Notes under the pieces: model-generated
The model's database searches: none
What the model was told of the DNA's origin: nothing
The model's input: the letters and a program-made list of their open reading frames with translations, nothing else
Program-made: the position numbers and the translations under genes
Shown: positions 9,177-18,324 of the stretch, piece by piece
Position numbering within the stretch: the first letter of the stretch is position 1
Layout: every line of letters starts with the position of its first letter
From: Lachnospiraceae bacterium
GTDB lineage: Bacteria; Bacillota; Clostridia; Lachnospirales; Lachnospiraceae
Direction of reading: 5' to 3'
Assembly: GCA_017446045.1 (NCBI GenBank)
Contig: JAFSRP010000045.1
Coordinates: 1 to 64,000, forward strand
Length of the DNA: 64,000 nucleotides

Positions 9177-9638
9177 ATGGATCAGTCCTTGCGAAAAGTT
9201 AAGATTTCATCGCAGCAAATGAAAGCATTTCACATTCTGCTGACGATAATGATCATGGTATTCATCTTTATTCAGTCGGCATTGCCGGCGGATCTTTCCG
9301 AGGTGGAAAGCGGCGTGATCGTAAAGGTGATCTCAGGGTTGCTTGGCACAAATCCGGAGAGGACATCCTTTGCTGTCCGCAAGTGCGCGCATTTTACCGA
9401 GTATCTGTGTCTGGGAATCAGTTTGTCGTGGACAGTGAGGGATCTTGCTGTGCTGCCCTACAGGGTTCCATTTTACCTGTCTTCCTGGATCATTGGCACC
9501 GTCTACGCAGCCACGGATGAACTGCACCAGGCTTTTGTCCCAGGCAGAAGCTGCGAGCTCCGGGATGTGGTCATTGACAGTGTGGGCGTGGCTGCAGGGG
9601 TACTGATACTATTGATTGTAAATAAGGTCAGGAAATAA
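9177..9638 (+). CDS. VanZ-like membrane protein
   Basis: 153 residues with about four membrane spans. The VanZ signature is visible: KCAHFTEYLCLG in the middle, then DELHQAFVPGRS, CELRDVVIDSVG and a final hydrophobic segment. VanZ proteins give low-level teicoplanin resistance in some enterococci, but the molecular function is not known and most members have no link to resistance. GAGG lies 7 bases before the ATG. It appears to be a single gene between the hairpin at 9079 and the next lipoprotein gene. Confidence 0.8.
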   Translation: MDQSLRKVKISSQQMKAFHILLTIMIMVFIFIQSALPADLSEVESGVIVKVISGLLGTNPERTSFAVRKCAHFTEYLCLGISLSWTVRDLAVLPYRVPFYLSSWIIGTVYAATDELHQAFVPGRSCELRDVVIDSVGVAAGVLILLIVNKVRK

Positions 9639-9749
9639 ATATCAGGGAGTCTGTTTAAATACTATAAAAACTACTTCATGAAGCAGGATTGCGATATATT
9701 ATAAAGAGCAGAGTTATCCCGCTCAGCTGATTATCAGAAGAGGATAAAG

Positions 9750-10868
9750 ATGGAAAAAGACGTTAAGATGAGTAGAATCCGGCTGGTTTTTGCCTTGCTT
9801 GTGATTTTGTTTGTGATAGCAGGATGTGCTGCAAAAGGTGCAAATAGCCCCGAATCTGCCAAGGCTGTTACACAAGAACCTGAGACAGAGGCAGAAAGCA
9901 CAGAGGTATCAATAGCAGAAAATGAGGATCCGTCTGTAGGTGAAGCGGATGAGCATTCTGTGGTAGCAGATAATAGTGAGACATATGCGGCAGAAGTCGC
10001 ACTCCCTTTATACAAGAAGCTATGCGGAAAGTACAGTTCAGAGATCGATGGGGAGTATGAAGTTCTTGAGATCACCGAGTTTGGGGGCAATCTATATGCC
10101 TTCGGCGGGAATGCCATTGGGGAGCCGGAGAGTGAGGAACTTGAACTATATTCATTCTGGGCAATGGAAATATTCCCCGAAAACCAAGATGACCTGTTCT
10201 CAACAGACTCCGATGAGTTAAAAGCGGGTATCATGTCTTTTTCCATTATGTCCAATTTTGGGAAGTATTGGGATCCACCTTCTGTCGGGACGATCCGGTG
10301 GACAAAAGAGGGCATCGGATTTGAGGGATTTGACAGCAGCTTTCCGTTTTCGGGCGGGACTCCCGCGAGACCTTTTACGCTGGATGAACGCGTTGCAGAC
10401 ACATTTCCTTATTTGAATCAGCATGCTGTTGTGCCAGCGTCTGAACTCATGGGATTTTGGAAAGAAACGAACAGCGATGTGCCGGTCTATCTGGAGTTTA
10501 CGGAAGATGGCAATGTGCTCATTTACCGCAAGGACATTGGGAGTGAAGTCCGATTCGGATGCGGAGGCTATCAAGTCAGCGGCGAGTCGGAGATCGAGGG
10601 CATGATGAATCTGCTGGGCAGCGGAACCATGCCGAATGCATTTACAGTCGGCCTGAAACAGAACGGGGATACGCTGACCATCGATACCGGAAGTGACGCC
10701 GGCGAACTGGCTGAACTCTTTTTTGAAGGTATACAGACGGCGCAGTTTGTGCGTATCCGCGCGGATGAGATCCCGGTGATAACACTGTCTGATGTGAAGG
10801 AAGCCGGCTTTGATGAAAGCCGTTCCTATAATGCATGGGAAGATGCTGATCATGAAGAGGCAGAATGA
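9750..10868 (+). CDS. Predicted lipoprotein of unknown function
   Basis: 372 residues. A signal peptide ends in the lipobox VIAGC with the lipid-carrying cysteine at residue 26. A Glu/Thr/Ser-rich spacer (about 30-75) then leads to a globular part. That part contains two related-looking blocks, ALPLYKKLCGKYSSEIDG and SELMGFWKETNSDVPVYLEF, each of the kind that opens a small beta-barrel lipid- or ligand-binding domain. I do not recognise the family and give no function. The 3' end overlaps the preferred start of the following kinase by 17 bp, so the two genes may be co-translated although unrelated in role. Confidence 0.65.
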   Translation: MEKDVKMSRIRLVFALLVILFVIAGCAAKGANSPESAKAVTQEPETEAESTEVSIAENEDPSVGEADEHSVVADNSETYAAEVALPLYKKLCGKYSSEIDGEYEVLEITEFGGNLYAFGGNAIGEPESEELELYSFWAMEIFPENQDDLFSTDSDELKAGIMSFSIMSNFGKYWDPPSVGTIRWTKEGIGFEGFDSSFPFSGGTPARPFTLDERVADTFPYLNQHAVVPASELMGFWKETNSDVPVYLEFTEDGNVLIYRKDIGSEVRFGCGGYQVSGESEIEGMMNLLGSGTMPNAFTVGLKQNGDTLTIDTGSDAGELAELFFEGIQTAQFVRIRADEIPVITLSDVKEAGFDESRSYNAWEDADHEEAE

Positions 10869-12072
10869 AGAGCTGCAAAAAACACAGAAAATGACCCGCA
10901 AGCTCCGATATATCTGCCGCCAGTTCCGCATTCCCGGTGAGGTGACCGAATGGCGGCGGATCCCGAGCGGCCACATCAATGAGGCCTATTGGGTGGCGGT
11001 CGATGACGGTATGGAAGTGAAGGAATACCTTGTCCAACGGGTCAACACCTATGTATTCCGCGACCCGGTCGCTGTGATGAGAAACATAAATCTCATCACC
11101 AGGCATCTTATGGATAAGGCGCCTGCAACGGAAAGGCGCCGCCGTCTGCATTACCATCATACGGCTGACGGATGCAACTACATCATTTTGGAGAAGAATG
11201 CAGATACTGATTCGGATTCGGCAGAACCTGTTCGGATCGCTCCGGATGAGACCGGGTCTTCCGGAACGGTCCCCGGAAGTACGGAATTTTGGCGGCTATG
11301 CAATTATATAGAGTCGTCAGTATCATTTGAGACTGCCGCTGGTAATGCCGAGATGCTGCGCATGGCCGGAAAGGCGTTCGGAAGGTTCGACCGGCAGCTG
11401 ACAGATCTTGATCCCGGTCAGCTCGTCGAGACGATCCCGCATTTTCATGATACGGCATACCGTCTTCGGACGCTTTTTGATATCGTGGATCGGGATGAAC
11501 TGGACAGGGTGGAGAATGCGCTTTCGGAAATCGCTGAGATCCGGGACAATGCGGCATATGGCTGCTCGCTCTGCAGACGCATCGCGAGCGGGGAACTGCC
11601 GCTTCGCGTGACTCACAACGATACGAAGACCAATAACGTCCTTTTTGATCGGGATACACTAGAGCCGCTCGTTGTCATTGATCTGGACACCTGTATGCCG
11701 GGGCTCGCCTGCTATGACTTTGGGGACACTGTGCGTTTTGCGGCCTGCACAGCGGATGAAGATCGGGCGGACGGTATGAAGCTGGATCTGGACCTTTTCC
11801 GGGCTTATACGGAAGGGTATCTTTCTGAGATTGGAGACGAGCTGAGCGCTGCAGAGCTCGATTCACTGGCGGACGGAGCAGCTGTCATTACACTGGAGCT
11901 TGCGTCTCGGTTTCTTGCGGATTATCTGACCGGGGATCGGTACTTCCGCATAGAAAGCCCTGACCAGAATCTCCGGAGGGCGCGGGCACAGCTGGCTCTG
12001 TTTCGTGATATGATGGCGCATATGGGTGATATGAAGCGGATCATAAGAGATACAGCAGCTGAAAAGATGTAG
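10852..12072 (+). CDS. NahK-like sugar 1-kinase (APH-fold phosphotransferase)
   Basis: About 406 residues of the aminoglycoside-phosphotransferase fold. Near the N-terminus are FRIPGEV, SGHINEAYWV and YLVQRVNTYVF, which resemble N-acetylhexosamine 1-kinases. The catalytic site is visible as THNDTKTNNVLFD and VVIDLDTCMPG, the Brenner motif and the magnesium-binding Asp. It should phosphorylate a free sugar or amino-sugar using ATP in the cytoplasm. The open frame goes back to 10810; I prefer ATG 10852, while ATG 10891 is also possible. D-lyxose isomerase follows 32 bp later, pointing to a sugar-salvage pair. Two acidic/Ser-rich inserts lie near residues 110-145. Exact substrate unknown. Confidence 0.75.
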   Translation: MKRQNEELQKTQKMTRKLRYICRQFRIPGEVTEWRRIPSGHINEAYWVAVDDGMEVKEYLVQRVNTYVFRDPVAVMRNINLITRHLMDKAPATERRRRLHYHHTADGCNYIILEKNADTDSDSAEPVRIAPDETGSSGTVPGSTEFWRLCNYIESSVSFETAAGNAEMLRMAGKAFGRFDRQLTDLDPGQLVETIPHFHDTAYRLRTLFDIVDRDELDRVENALSEIAEIRDNAAYGCSLCRRIASGELPLRVTHNDTKTNNVLFDRDTLEPLVVIDLDTCMPGLACYDFGDTVRFAACTADEDRADGMKLDLDLFRAYTEGYLSEIGDELSAAELDSLADGAAVITLELASRFLADYLTGDRYFRIESPDQNLRRARAQLALFRDMMAHMGDMKRIIRDTAAEKM

Positions 12073-12104
12073 AGTCTATTAGAATAATTGATGAGAGGTT
12101 TTTT

Positions 12105-12794
12105 ATGAAACGCAGCGAGATTAACAAAGCACTGCACCGCATGGAAGATATGATCCGGGAGTACCGGATCTCCCTGCCGGATTTTTGCCATTTTACGCCA
12201 GAGGAATGGAAGAACAAGGGTCACGAATATGATGAGATCCGGGACAACCAGCTAGGCTGGGACATCACGGATTACGGCATGGGGAAGTTCAGAGAGCTTG
12301 GTTTTTCACTCATCACGATCCGCAACGGTAATCTGAAGATAGGGGATAAGTATCCCAAATCCTATGCCGAGAAGCTCCTCTATCTGGAAGAGGGGCAGTA
12401 CGCCCCGATGCATTTTCACTGGGCCAAGATGGAGGATATCATTAACCGGGCGGGCGGCAATGTGCTGATCCGGGTGTATAATTCCCATGAGAATGAGACC
12501 ATTGATTATGAGAGCCCAGTCACCGTGCATGTGGACGGACGCGCGTATGTGGTCCCTGCCGGGACACAAGTGAGGCTCATGCCGGGGCAGAGTATTACGA
12601 TCACAAGGCTTTTGTATCACGATTTCACAGTGGAAGCCAGCGGCGGTCCGGTGCTGCTGGGTGAGGTCAGCCAGGTCAATGATGACAGCAACGACAACCG
12701 CTTCGAGCCGCCGATGGGGCGCTTCCCGACGATCGAAGAGGATGAAGCTCCATACCGGCTGCTGTGCACGGAGTACCCGACGGCGGTGGAATGA
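12105..12794 (+). CDS. D-lyxose ketol-isomerase
   Basis: 229 residues, matching the D-lyxose isomerase family (formerly DUF1498). N-terminal MKRSEINKAL and GLGWD-like NQLGWDITDYG are typical. The cupin metal site is seen in MHFHWAKMEDIINRAGG, and a later acidic ligand in GEVSQVNDDSNDNRF. Family members interconvert D-lyxose and D-xylulose, and some act on D-mannose/D-fructose, with a divalent metal. It follows the sugar kinase with no terminator between and is closed by the hairpin at 12822, so the two are likely one transcript. Confidence 0.88.
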   Translation: MKRSEINKALHRMEDMIREYRISLPDFCHFTPEEWKNKGHEYDEIRDNQLGWDITDYGMGKFRELGFSLITIRNGNLKIGDKYPKSYAEKLLYLEEGQYAPMHFHWAKMEDIINRAGGNVLIRVYNSHENETIDYESPVTVHVDGRAYVVPAGTQVRLMPGQSITITRLLYHDFTVEASGGPVLLGEVSQVNDDSNDNRFEPPMGRFPTIEEDEAPYRLLCTEYPTAVE

Positions 12795-12821
12795 GCAGAT
12801 ACAGTGATATAGGACAAAACA

Positions 12822-12854
12822 ACTCCCGTGCAACACGAAAAGCTGCATGGGAGT
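12822..12854. terminator. Bidirectional terminator between convergent genes
   Basis: Arms ACTCCCGTGCA and TGCATGGGAGT form an 11-bp stem with one G-U pair and an 11-base loop. It sits in the short gap between the isomerase (plus) and the HAD gene (minus). Confidence 0.65.
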
Positions 12855-12893
12855 ATATTGGTTAGTCATCGGCAAGGCTACTAAAAAGCCTGG

Positions 12894-13727
12894 TCAGACC
12901 GTGGGGATCACCTCGCGGATCAGATACGCGATCGGGCTGTCGTTATGTGAGGGGAGTATGTGCTGACATACTTCCTTCACTTCTTTTATGGCATTTTCCG
13001 GGCAGCAGGGCACGTCCGTGGCGTGCAGCAGCTCCATGTCGTTCCAGTAGTCACCGACGGCAAAGAGGGTACGTCCCTCGTAGACCGGCAGTTCGCGAAG
13101 CAGGGAGACGGCGGTCCCTTTATTCGTCCTCGGAGGAAGTAGTTCCTCGTATACGCCGCATTCGACCACGTCCGTCGTTCCCTCGACCAGGCTGAGACGC
13201 CGGTCGTAGCCCTTCTGCTTCAGGTAGTCGCGCATAGGGGCGAGTGCGCCCGGTTCCCGCTCCAGAAAGACAAGCTTGATCCATTGTTTCTGCAGCAGTT
13301 CATCCATAGGAAGGAATCTCGTCGGTTGGTGGATCCGGAGGAAGCCGGGATTAGCAATCTCGAGAGGGCTGGCATAATAAATGCCGTCGGTCGTATACAC
13401 CTGTTGGTCCAGGGGCAGGTCATGCTGCTGGCAGTAATGCAGCACATCGGCTCCCGCTTCCATATCCATTAGCAGTGTCTTCAGATAGCGGTGCCCGATG
13501 AAGTCATAGATGGCGGCGCCGTTGAGAACGATGGACGGTCCGTTCATCGGCAGTTCCGGCAAGTGGAGCCGGGCATTATGCGGTTCCCGTCCCGAGGCAA
13601 TCCCAAAGAGTCCGCCGCCGTCTATAAATTCCTGGATGGCGGTGCGGTCATTAGCTGAAACCTTGCCCTGACTGTTGAAAAGTGTTCCGTCCAGATCGGT
13701 CAGTATCGCTGCGTTGCTGTAATTCAT
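12894..13727 (-). CDS. HAD-superfamily Cof-type phosphatase
   Basis: 277 residues from the ATG at 13727, which has GAGGG seven bases upstream; the open frame extends further but that part lacks a site and homology. HAD motif I is AILTDLDGTLF, with the nucleophile Asp. Motif IV is VGDYWNDMELL. The cap between them fits the Cof/IIB type (YidA-like), which act on small phosphorylated sugars or cofactors. Convergence with the kinase-isomerase pair suggests, but does not show, a role in sugar-phosphate turnover. Confidence 0.85.
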   Translation of the reverse strand: MNYSNAAILTDLDGTLFNSQGKVSANDRTAIQEFIDGGGLFGIASGREPHNARLHLPELPMNGPSIVLNGAAIYDFIGHRYLKTLLMDMEAGADVLHYCQQHDLPLDQQVYTTDGIYYASPLEIANPGFLRIHQPTRFLPMDELLQKQWIKLVFLEREPGALAPMRDYLKQKGYDRRLSLVEGTTDVVECGVYEELLPPRTNKGTAVSLLRELPVYEGRTLFAVGDYWNDMELLHATDVPCCPENAIKEVKEVCQHILPSHNDSPIAYLIREVIPTV

Positions 13728-13889
13728 AAAGACATCCCTCAGTGCGTGAAAAAGACGCAAACCTATCGTGTCATTCAATGAGAAACGACCCTTTTTCGCC
13801 GTCTCATTCAATGATAGAACGACTATAGCACAGGATCCCGGAAAAGTCACATTTTTCGTGAAAAATATGTCAAAAAGTGTTAAAAAATA

Positions 13890-13918
13890 TTGAATTTTGA
13901 TACATACAGTCGTAAAAT
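13890..13918 (+). promoter_or_regulatory. Promoter of the ABC importer operon
   Basis: TTGAAT (13890-13895) and TAAAAT (13913-13918) are separated by exactly 17 bases, about 80 bases before the binding-protein start. Confidence 0.55.
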
Positions 13919-13997
13919 ATTACCAGTGAGTGCTGCATTCCGGAAACAGGAAGAACGCATACTCAGAGTACTATTTTCAGAAGGAGGAGTTTAATTT

Positions 13998-15149
13998 ATG
14001 AAAAAGTTTGTTTCATTGTTATTGGCTGGGATCATGGTCGTTTCACTGGCTGCCTGCGGCTCCAAGCCGGCTCCTGCAGCTACTGAGGCTGCTCCGGCTC
14101 CCGCTGCTACCGAAGCGGCTGCTCCTGCAGCGGAGGCTGCTCCCGCAGAGGCTTCCTTAGTAGATGCTGCCAAGGCGGAAGGTTCTCTGGTCGTTTACGG
14201 CTCATGCGAGGAGGATTACCTGGCAGCGGCCTGCGAGAATTTCGAGAAGCTGTACGGCATCAAGGTACAGTATCAGCGTCTGTCCACCGGTGAGGTCCAG
14301 GCGAAGATCGAGGAGGAGAACGGCAATCCTTCCGCAGACGTCTGGTTCGGCGGCACCACCGATCCTTACAATGTCGTTGCGGGCGAAGGCCTGCTCGAGG
14401 CATATGAGGCCGAGAACGCAAGCCACCTTCTTTCCCCGGCATACCGTGACGCGGATGGTTACTGGTACGGTATTTACAAGGGCATCCTGGGCTTCATGGT
14501 CAACAAGGACGATCTGGAGCGCAAGGGCATCGAGGCTCCGCAGGACTGGAAAGATCTGCTTGATCCCAAGTACCAGGGCCTGATCTGGCTGTCCAACTAT
14601 AACACCGCGGGTACCGCCAAGCTGGTCGTCAATACCATGATCCAGAAGTATGGCCATGACGAAGGCATCCAGTACCTGGTAGATCTCGACAAGAATATCG
14701 AAGTTTACACCAAGTCCGGCTCCGGCCCGTCCAAGAACGTCGGTACCGGCGAGTGCACCATCGGCATCGGTTTCCTTCATGACGGCATCACCCAGATCGT
14801 TGACAACGGCTACGGCAACATTCAGCTGATCATCCCGTCCACCGGTACTTCGTTCGAGGTCGGTGCGACCGCGATCTTCAAGGGAGCTCCGCATCCGAAC
14901 GCAGCTAAGCTGTGGATCGAGTACGCTCTGAGCCCTGACTGCGTTGAGCTGGCTGCACAGAACGGCTCCTATCAGTTCCTGACCATCGACAACGCACAGC
15001 AGCCAGAGGTTGCCATGGAGTTCGGCCTGGATCCGGAGAATGTCATGGACTATGACTTTGCGGACGCCAAGGAGAACACAACGAAGTATGTCGAAGATGT
15101 CATGAATGCGCTCGGCAGCGCTGCAGATGACAGGTTCCAGACTGAATAA
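13998..15149 (+). CDS. ABC importer substrate-binding lipoprotein (FbpA/AfuA type)
   Basis: 383 residues. The signal peptide ends in the lipobox SLAAC with cysteine at residue 20, followed by an Ala/Pro/Thr-rich tether to about 52. The mature part begins LVVYGSCEEDYL and contains SADVWFGGT, GILGFMVNKDDL and GKNVGTGEC-like SGPSKNVGTGECTIGIGF, as in type 1 ferric-ion and sugar-phosphate binding proteins. It collects a ligand outside the membrane for the permease encoded next. AGAAGGAGG precedes the ATG. A strong terminator after the stop should keep this protein in excess over the permease. The ligand (iron(III), hexose phosphate or phosphonate) cannot be fixed by eye. Confidence 0.85.
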   Translation: MKKFVSLLLAGIMVVSLAACGSKPAPAATEAAPAPAATEAAAPAAEAAPAEASLVDAAKAEGSLVVYGSCEEDYLAAACENFEKLYGIKVQYQRLSTGEVQAKIEEENGNPSADVWFGGTTDPYNVVAGEGLLEAYEAENASHLLSPAYRDADGYWYGIYKGILGFMVNKDDLERKGIEAPQDWKDLLDPKYQGLIWLSNYNTAGTAKLVVNTMIQKYGHDEGIQYLVDLDKNIEVYTKSGSGPSKNVGTGECTIGIGFLHDGITQIVDNGYGNIQLIIPSTGTSFEVGATAIFKGAPHPNAAKLWIEYALSPDCVELAAQNGSYQFLTIDNAQQPEVAMEFGLDPENVMDYDFADAKENTTKYVEDVMNALGSAADDRFQTE

Positions 15150-15192
15150 TCGGAAACGCCTTTCTCATTGCAGCTGTCATACCACAATGCTG

Positions 15193-15228
15193 ACGGGGCG
15201 GGTGAAACGCTCACCCGCTCCGTTTTTT
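15193..15228 (+). terminator. Terminator between binding-protein and permease genes
   Basis: A 13-bp stem (ACGGGGCGGGTGA with TCACCCGCTCCGT, one G-U), a 5-base loop and a T run at 224-228. As an internal, partly read-through terminator it would set the ratio of binding protein to permease. Confidence 0.85.
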
Positions 15229-15251
15229 ATAAGTGATTCAGGAGAGAGATT

Positions 15252-16961
15252 ATGGCAGGAAAACAGGGTTCCAAACTGGACCGTCAGAAATTCTTCGCGG
15301 ATCCGATCATGGTCACTACGATCGTGCTTCTGATCGCATTTCTGACTTTATTCATCCTTTATCCTCTCGCCATCCTGCTGGTCGACAGTTTTGTGACCGA
15401 AAACGGTTTCACGCTGGATGTATTCCGCCGCATTATGGCGATGAGCAACTTCCGCAGGGCTATTACCAATACCCTGAGAGTGGGCTTCCTGGTCGGCATC
15501 GCTTCTTCGCTGATCGGACTTCTGTTTGCCTATGTGGAAGTTTATGTTGAGTTGAAGACAAAGCTTCTTGAGGGACTGTTCAAGGTTGTCTCCATGCTGC
15601 CTGTCGTGTCCCCGCCGTTCGTCCTTTCCCTTTCCATGATCATGCTGTTCGGCAAGTCGGGCATCATTACCCGCTACCTGCTGCATATCTATGACAACAG
15701 CGTGTATGGTTTCTGGGGCATCGTGATCGTACAGACCCTGACGTTCTTCCCGGTCTGCTACATGATGATGAAGGGACTTCTGAAAAATATCGATCCTTCC
15801 CTGGAGGAAGCTGCCCGTGATATGGGTGCGTCCCGGTTCAAGGTATTCAGTTCCGTGACGCTTCCGCTGATCCTTCCGGGTCTCGGCAACGCATTCCTGG
15901 TCACCTTTATCGAGTCCATCGCCGACTTCGCAAACCCGATGATCATCGGTGGTTCCTACGATACGCTGGCGACTACGATCTATCTGCAGATCACCGGCGC
16001 GTATGATAAGCAGGGCGCAGCTGCCATGGCTGTCATGCTGCTGTGCATCACGCTCATAATGTTCATTGTCCAGAAGTACTATCTGGAGGCAAAGAGCACG
16101 GCTACCCTTTCGGGCAAGGCCAGCAGAGCCCGTATGATGATCACGGACCGCAGTGTGACGGTTCCGCTGTCCATCCTCTGCACCTGCATGGCGCTCTTCG
16201 TCTGCCTGATGTACATCTGCGTGCCCTTTGGCGCGCTGTTCAGGACCTGGGGCTATGATTTCCATCTGACCACGAAGTGGTTCGCCCAGGTATTCACACG
16301 TTACAAAGGATTCAAGGCTTTCCGTGATTCCTTCCTGCTGTCGCTGATCGCGTCACCGATCACGGCCCTGCTTTCGATGATCATTTCCTACCTGGTCGTC
16401 AAGCGCACCTTTAAGGCGAAGGGCTTTATCGAGGCGGTCTCGATGCTCGCGATGGCAGTGCCCGGCACGGTCCTTGGTATCGGATACATCCGCGGATTTT
16501 CCGGTGGTGTTTTCCATACCGGTTTCCTGCAGGGACTCTACGGTTCCGCTGCGATCCTGATCATCGTCTTCATCGTTCGAAGCCTTCCGACCGGTACCCG
16601 AAGCGGTATCTCGGCGCTGCGCCAGATCGACAAGAGTATTGAGGAATCCGCGTACGACATGGGCGCGGACAGCTTCACGGTATTTATGACCGTAACACTG
16701 CCGCTGATCAAGGACAGCTTCCTGAGCGGCCTGGTCACCGCATTCGTCCGCAGTATCACCGCGATCAGTGCGATCATCCTGCTCGTTACACCGCAGTTCC
16801 TGCTCATCACCGTGCAGATCAACGAATTCGCGGAGAAGGGCGCTTACGGCATTGCCTGTGCCTTCGCAACGATTCTGATCCTGATCACATACAGCAGCGT
16901 GCTGCTGATGAACCTCTTCATTAAGCATTTCGGAACGAGCCGCGCGACAAACGATGTCTGA
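15252..16961 (+). CDS. Two-domain ABC importer permease (FbpB type)
   Basis: 569 residues with about twelve membrane spans, made of two homologous permease domains in one chain. Each half carries the EAA loop that docks the ATPase: LEEAARDMGASRFKVF in the first half and IEESAYDMGADSFTVF in the second. This double-length form is usual for ferric-ion and related importers. It lies in the cytoplasmic membrane, takes ligand from the upstream lipoprotein and uses the ATPase encoded downstream. GGAGAGAG lies upstream of the ATG. The last codons run into a 32-bp tandem repeat. Confidence 0.88.
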   Translation: MAGKQGSKLDRQKFFADPIMVTTIVLLIAFLTLFILYPLAILLVDSFVTENGFTLDVFRRIMAMSNFRRAITNTLRVGFLVGIASSLIGLLFAYVEVYVELKTKLLEGLFKVVSMLPVVSPPFVLSLSMIMLFGKSGIITRYLLHIYDNSVYGFWGIVIVQTLTFFPVCYMMMKGLLKNIDPSLEEAARDMGASRFKVFSSVTLPLILPGLGNAFLVTFIESIADFANPMIIGGSYDTLATTIYLQITGAYDKQGAAAMAVMLLCITLIMFIVQKYYLEAKSTATLSGKASRARMMITDRSVTVPLSILCTCMALFVCLMYICVPFGALFRTWGYDFHLTTKWFAQVFTRYKGFKAFRDSFLLSLIASPITALLSMIISYLVVKRTFKAKGFIEAVSMLAMAVPGTVLGIGYIRGFSGGVFHTGFLQGLYGSAAILIIVFIVRSLPTGTRSGISALRQIDKSIEESAYDMGADSFTVFMTVTLPLIKDSFLSGLVTAFVRSITAISAIILLVTPQFLLITVQINEFAEKGAYGIACAFATILILITYSSVLLMNLFIKHFGTSRATNDV

Positions 16962-17045
16962 CGGTCAGGACGCAACGCAGATGGAATGCGTATCTGTCGG
17001 GATGTGACGCAGAACAGACGCGTATCCGACAGGATCTAACGCAGA
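16950..17045 (+). repeat. Three degenerate 32-bp tandem repeats
   Basis: The word ACGCAGA recurs at 16975, 17007 and 17039, exactly 32 bases apart. The second and third copies share 22 of 27 positions from GCGTATC to ACGCAGAA. The first copy includes the last codons and stop of the permease gene. Parts of copies two and three are also inverted (CTGTCGG with CCGACAG) and could fold. Confidence 0.75.
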
Positions 17046-17064
17046 AGGGATAAAGGAAAAAGAT

Positions 17065-18153
17065 ATGGCAAAAGAGAAAAAAGGCGTACGCCTTGAACAC
17101 GTTTCCAAGATCTATAAAGACCCGAAGACGAAGAAAGAGTTTTACGCGGTCTATGATACCAATCTGGAGATCGAGCCCGGCACGTTCGTAACACTGCTCG
17201 GACCCTCCGGCTGCGGTAAAACCACGACGCTGCGCATGATCGCCGGATTTGAGAGTCCGGACGAGGGTGAGATCTACCTGGGCGGCGAGCCCATCAATGC
17301 GCTGACGCCGAACAAGCGCGACACGGCTATGGTGTTCCAGAGCTACGCTCTGCTCCCGCATTACAACATTTATGACAACGTGGCCTATGGTCTGAGGCTT
17401 CGCAAGATGGATAAGGAAACCATCAAGAAAAAGGTCACGGATATCCTGGCACTGGTCGGACTGGAAGGAATGGAGTCCCGTATGACGAACCAGCTTTCCG
17501 GCGGCCAGCAGCAGCGTGTGGCACTGGCCCGCGCACTGGTTTTGGAGCCGGGCGTTCTGCTGTTCGACGAGCCGCTCTCCAACCTGGATGCGAAGCTCCG
17601 TGTCCAGATGAGGACCGAGATCCGCCGTATCCAGCAGGAAGCCGGCATCACGGCTGTCTATGTCACCCATGACCAGAGTGAGGCTATGGCAATCTCCGAT
17701 CAGATCATTATCATGGAGAAGGGCCTTGTTTCCCAGATCGGAAGCCCGCAGGAGATCTACTATCATCCGAAGAACGAGTTCGTCGCGGACTTCATCGGCG
17801 AGGCAAACTTCCTGAAGGGCAGCCTGATCGAGAAGACGGGCAGCGGCGATACTGCAGAAGGCGTTGCACAGATCGGCGACAACAAGGTCGAAGTCAAGGA
17901 AGTCGGACACCTCAATGTCGGTGACGAGTGCGAACTCGTGCTCCGTCCCGAGGCGGCGACCCTGGCAGACCAGGGCCAGCTCCCCTGCAAGGTCACCCTG
18001 AGCTGCTTCATGGGAAGCTACCAGAACTATCACGTTTTGGTCGGCGATTCTGTGGTCAAGATCACAGACTTCAACCCGAAGAACAAGAAGATCTACGAAG
18101 TCGGCGACGACGCATACGTGGTCTTCGATCCGAAGAACGTACACATCCTGTAA
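17065..18153 (+). CDS. ABC importer ATPase (FbpC/PotA type)
   Basis: 362 residues. Walker A is LLGPSGCGKTTTLR, the Q loop is VFQSYALLPH, the signature is LSGGQQQRVALARAL, Walker B is VLLFDEPLSNLD, and the switch is YVTHDQSEA. A C-terminal TOBE-type domain (about 270-360) fits the MalK/PotA/FbpC class. It powers the permease encoded upstream. The 103-bp gap to the permease holds the 32-bp tandem repeats. AAAGGAAAAAG precedes the ATG. Confidence 0.9.
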   Translation: MAKEKKGVRLEHVSKIYKDPKTKKEFYAVYDTNLEIEPGTFVTLLGPSGCGKTTTLRMIAGFESPDEGEIYLGGEPINALTPNKRDTAMVFQSYALLPHYNIYDNVAYGLRLRKMDKETIKKKVTDILALVGLEGMESRMTNQLSGGQQQRVALARALVLEPGVLLFDEPLSNLDAKLRVQMRTEIRRIQQEAGITAVYVTHDQSEAMAISDQIIIMEKGLVSQIGSPQEIYYHPKNEFVADFIGEANFLKGSLIEKTGSGDTAEGVAQIGDNKVEVKEVGHLNVGDECELVLRPEAATLADQGQLPCKVTLSCFMGSYQNYHVLVGDSVVKITDFNPKNKKIYEVGDDAYVVFDPKNVHIL

Positions 18154-18215
18154 AAGACAGGATTGTATGGAACGGTAAAAATTTGTTTGATCAGACGGGA
18201 TCCGGTTCCGTCAGT

Positions 18216-18250
18216 ATGCAGCGGGCTTACGAATTGCCTGCTGCATTTTT
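18216..18250 (+). terminator. Terminator of the ABC importer operon
   Basis: Arms ATGCAGCGGGC and GCCTGCTGCAT (11 bp, one G-U) with a 9-base loop, followed by TTTTTA. Confidence 0.85.
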
Positions 18251-18252
18251 AG

Positions 18253-18281
18253 TTGCGACATATATGGAATGAGGCTATAAT
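18253..18281 (+). promoter_or_regulatory. Promoter of the thiolase gene
   Basis: TTGCGA (18253-18258), a 17-base spacer and a perfect TATAAT (18276-18281), directly after the preceding terminator and about 44 bases before the start. Confidence 0.75.
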
Positions 18282-18324
18282 TTTTCCAAAGAGACCGTGT
18301 TGATATAGAAAAGGACTTTAAGAC

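Noticed and set aside
16921..18144. 407-residue minus-strand open frame
   Set aside because: It is antisense to the ABC ATPase gene, where all ATPase motifs are intact; no ribosome site or family match.
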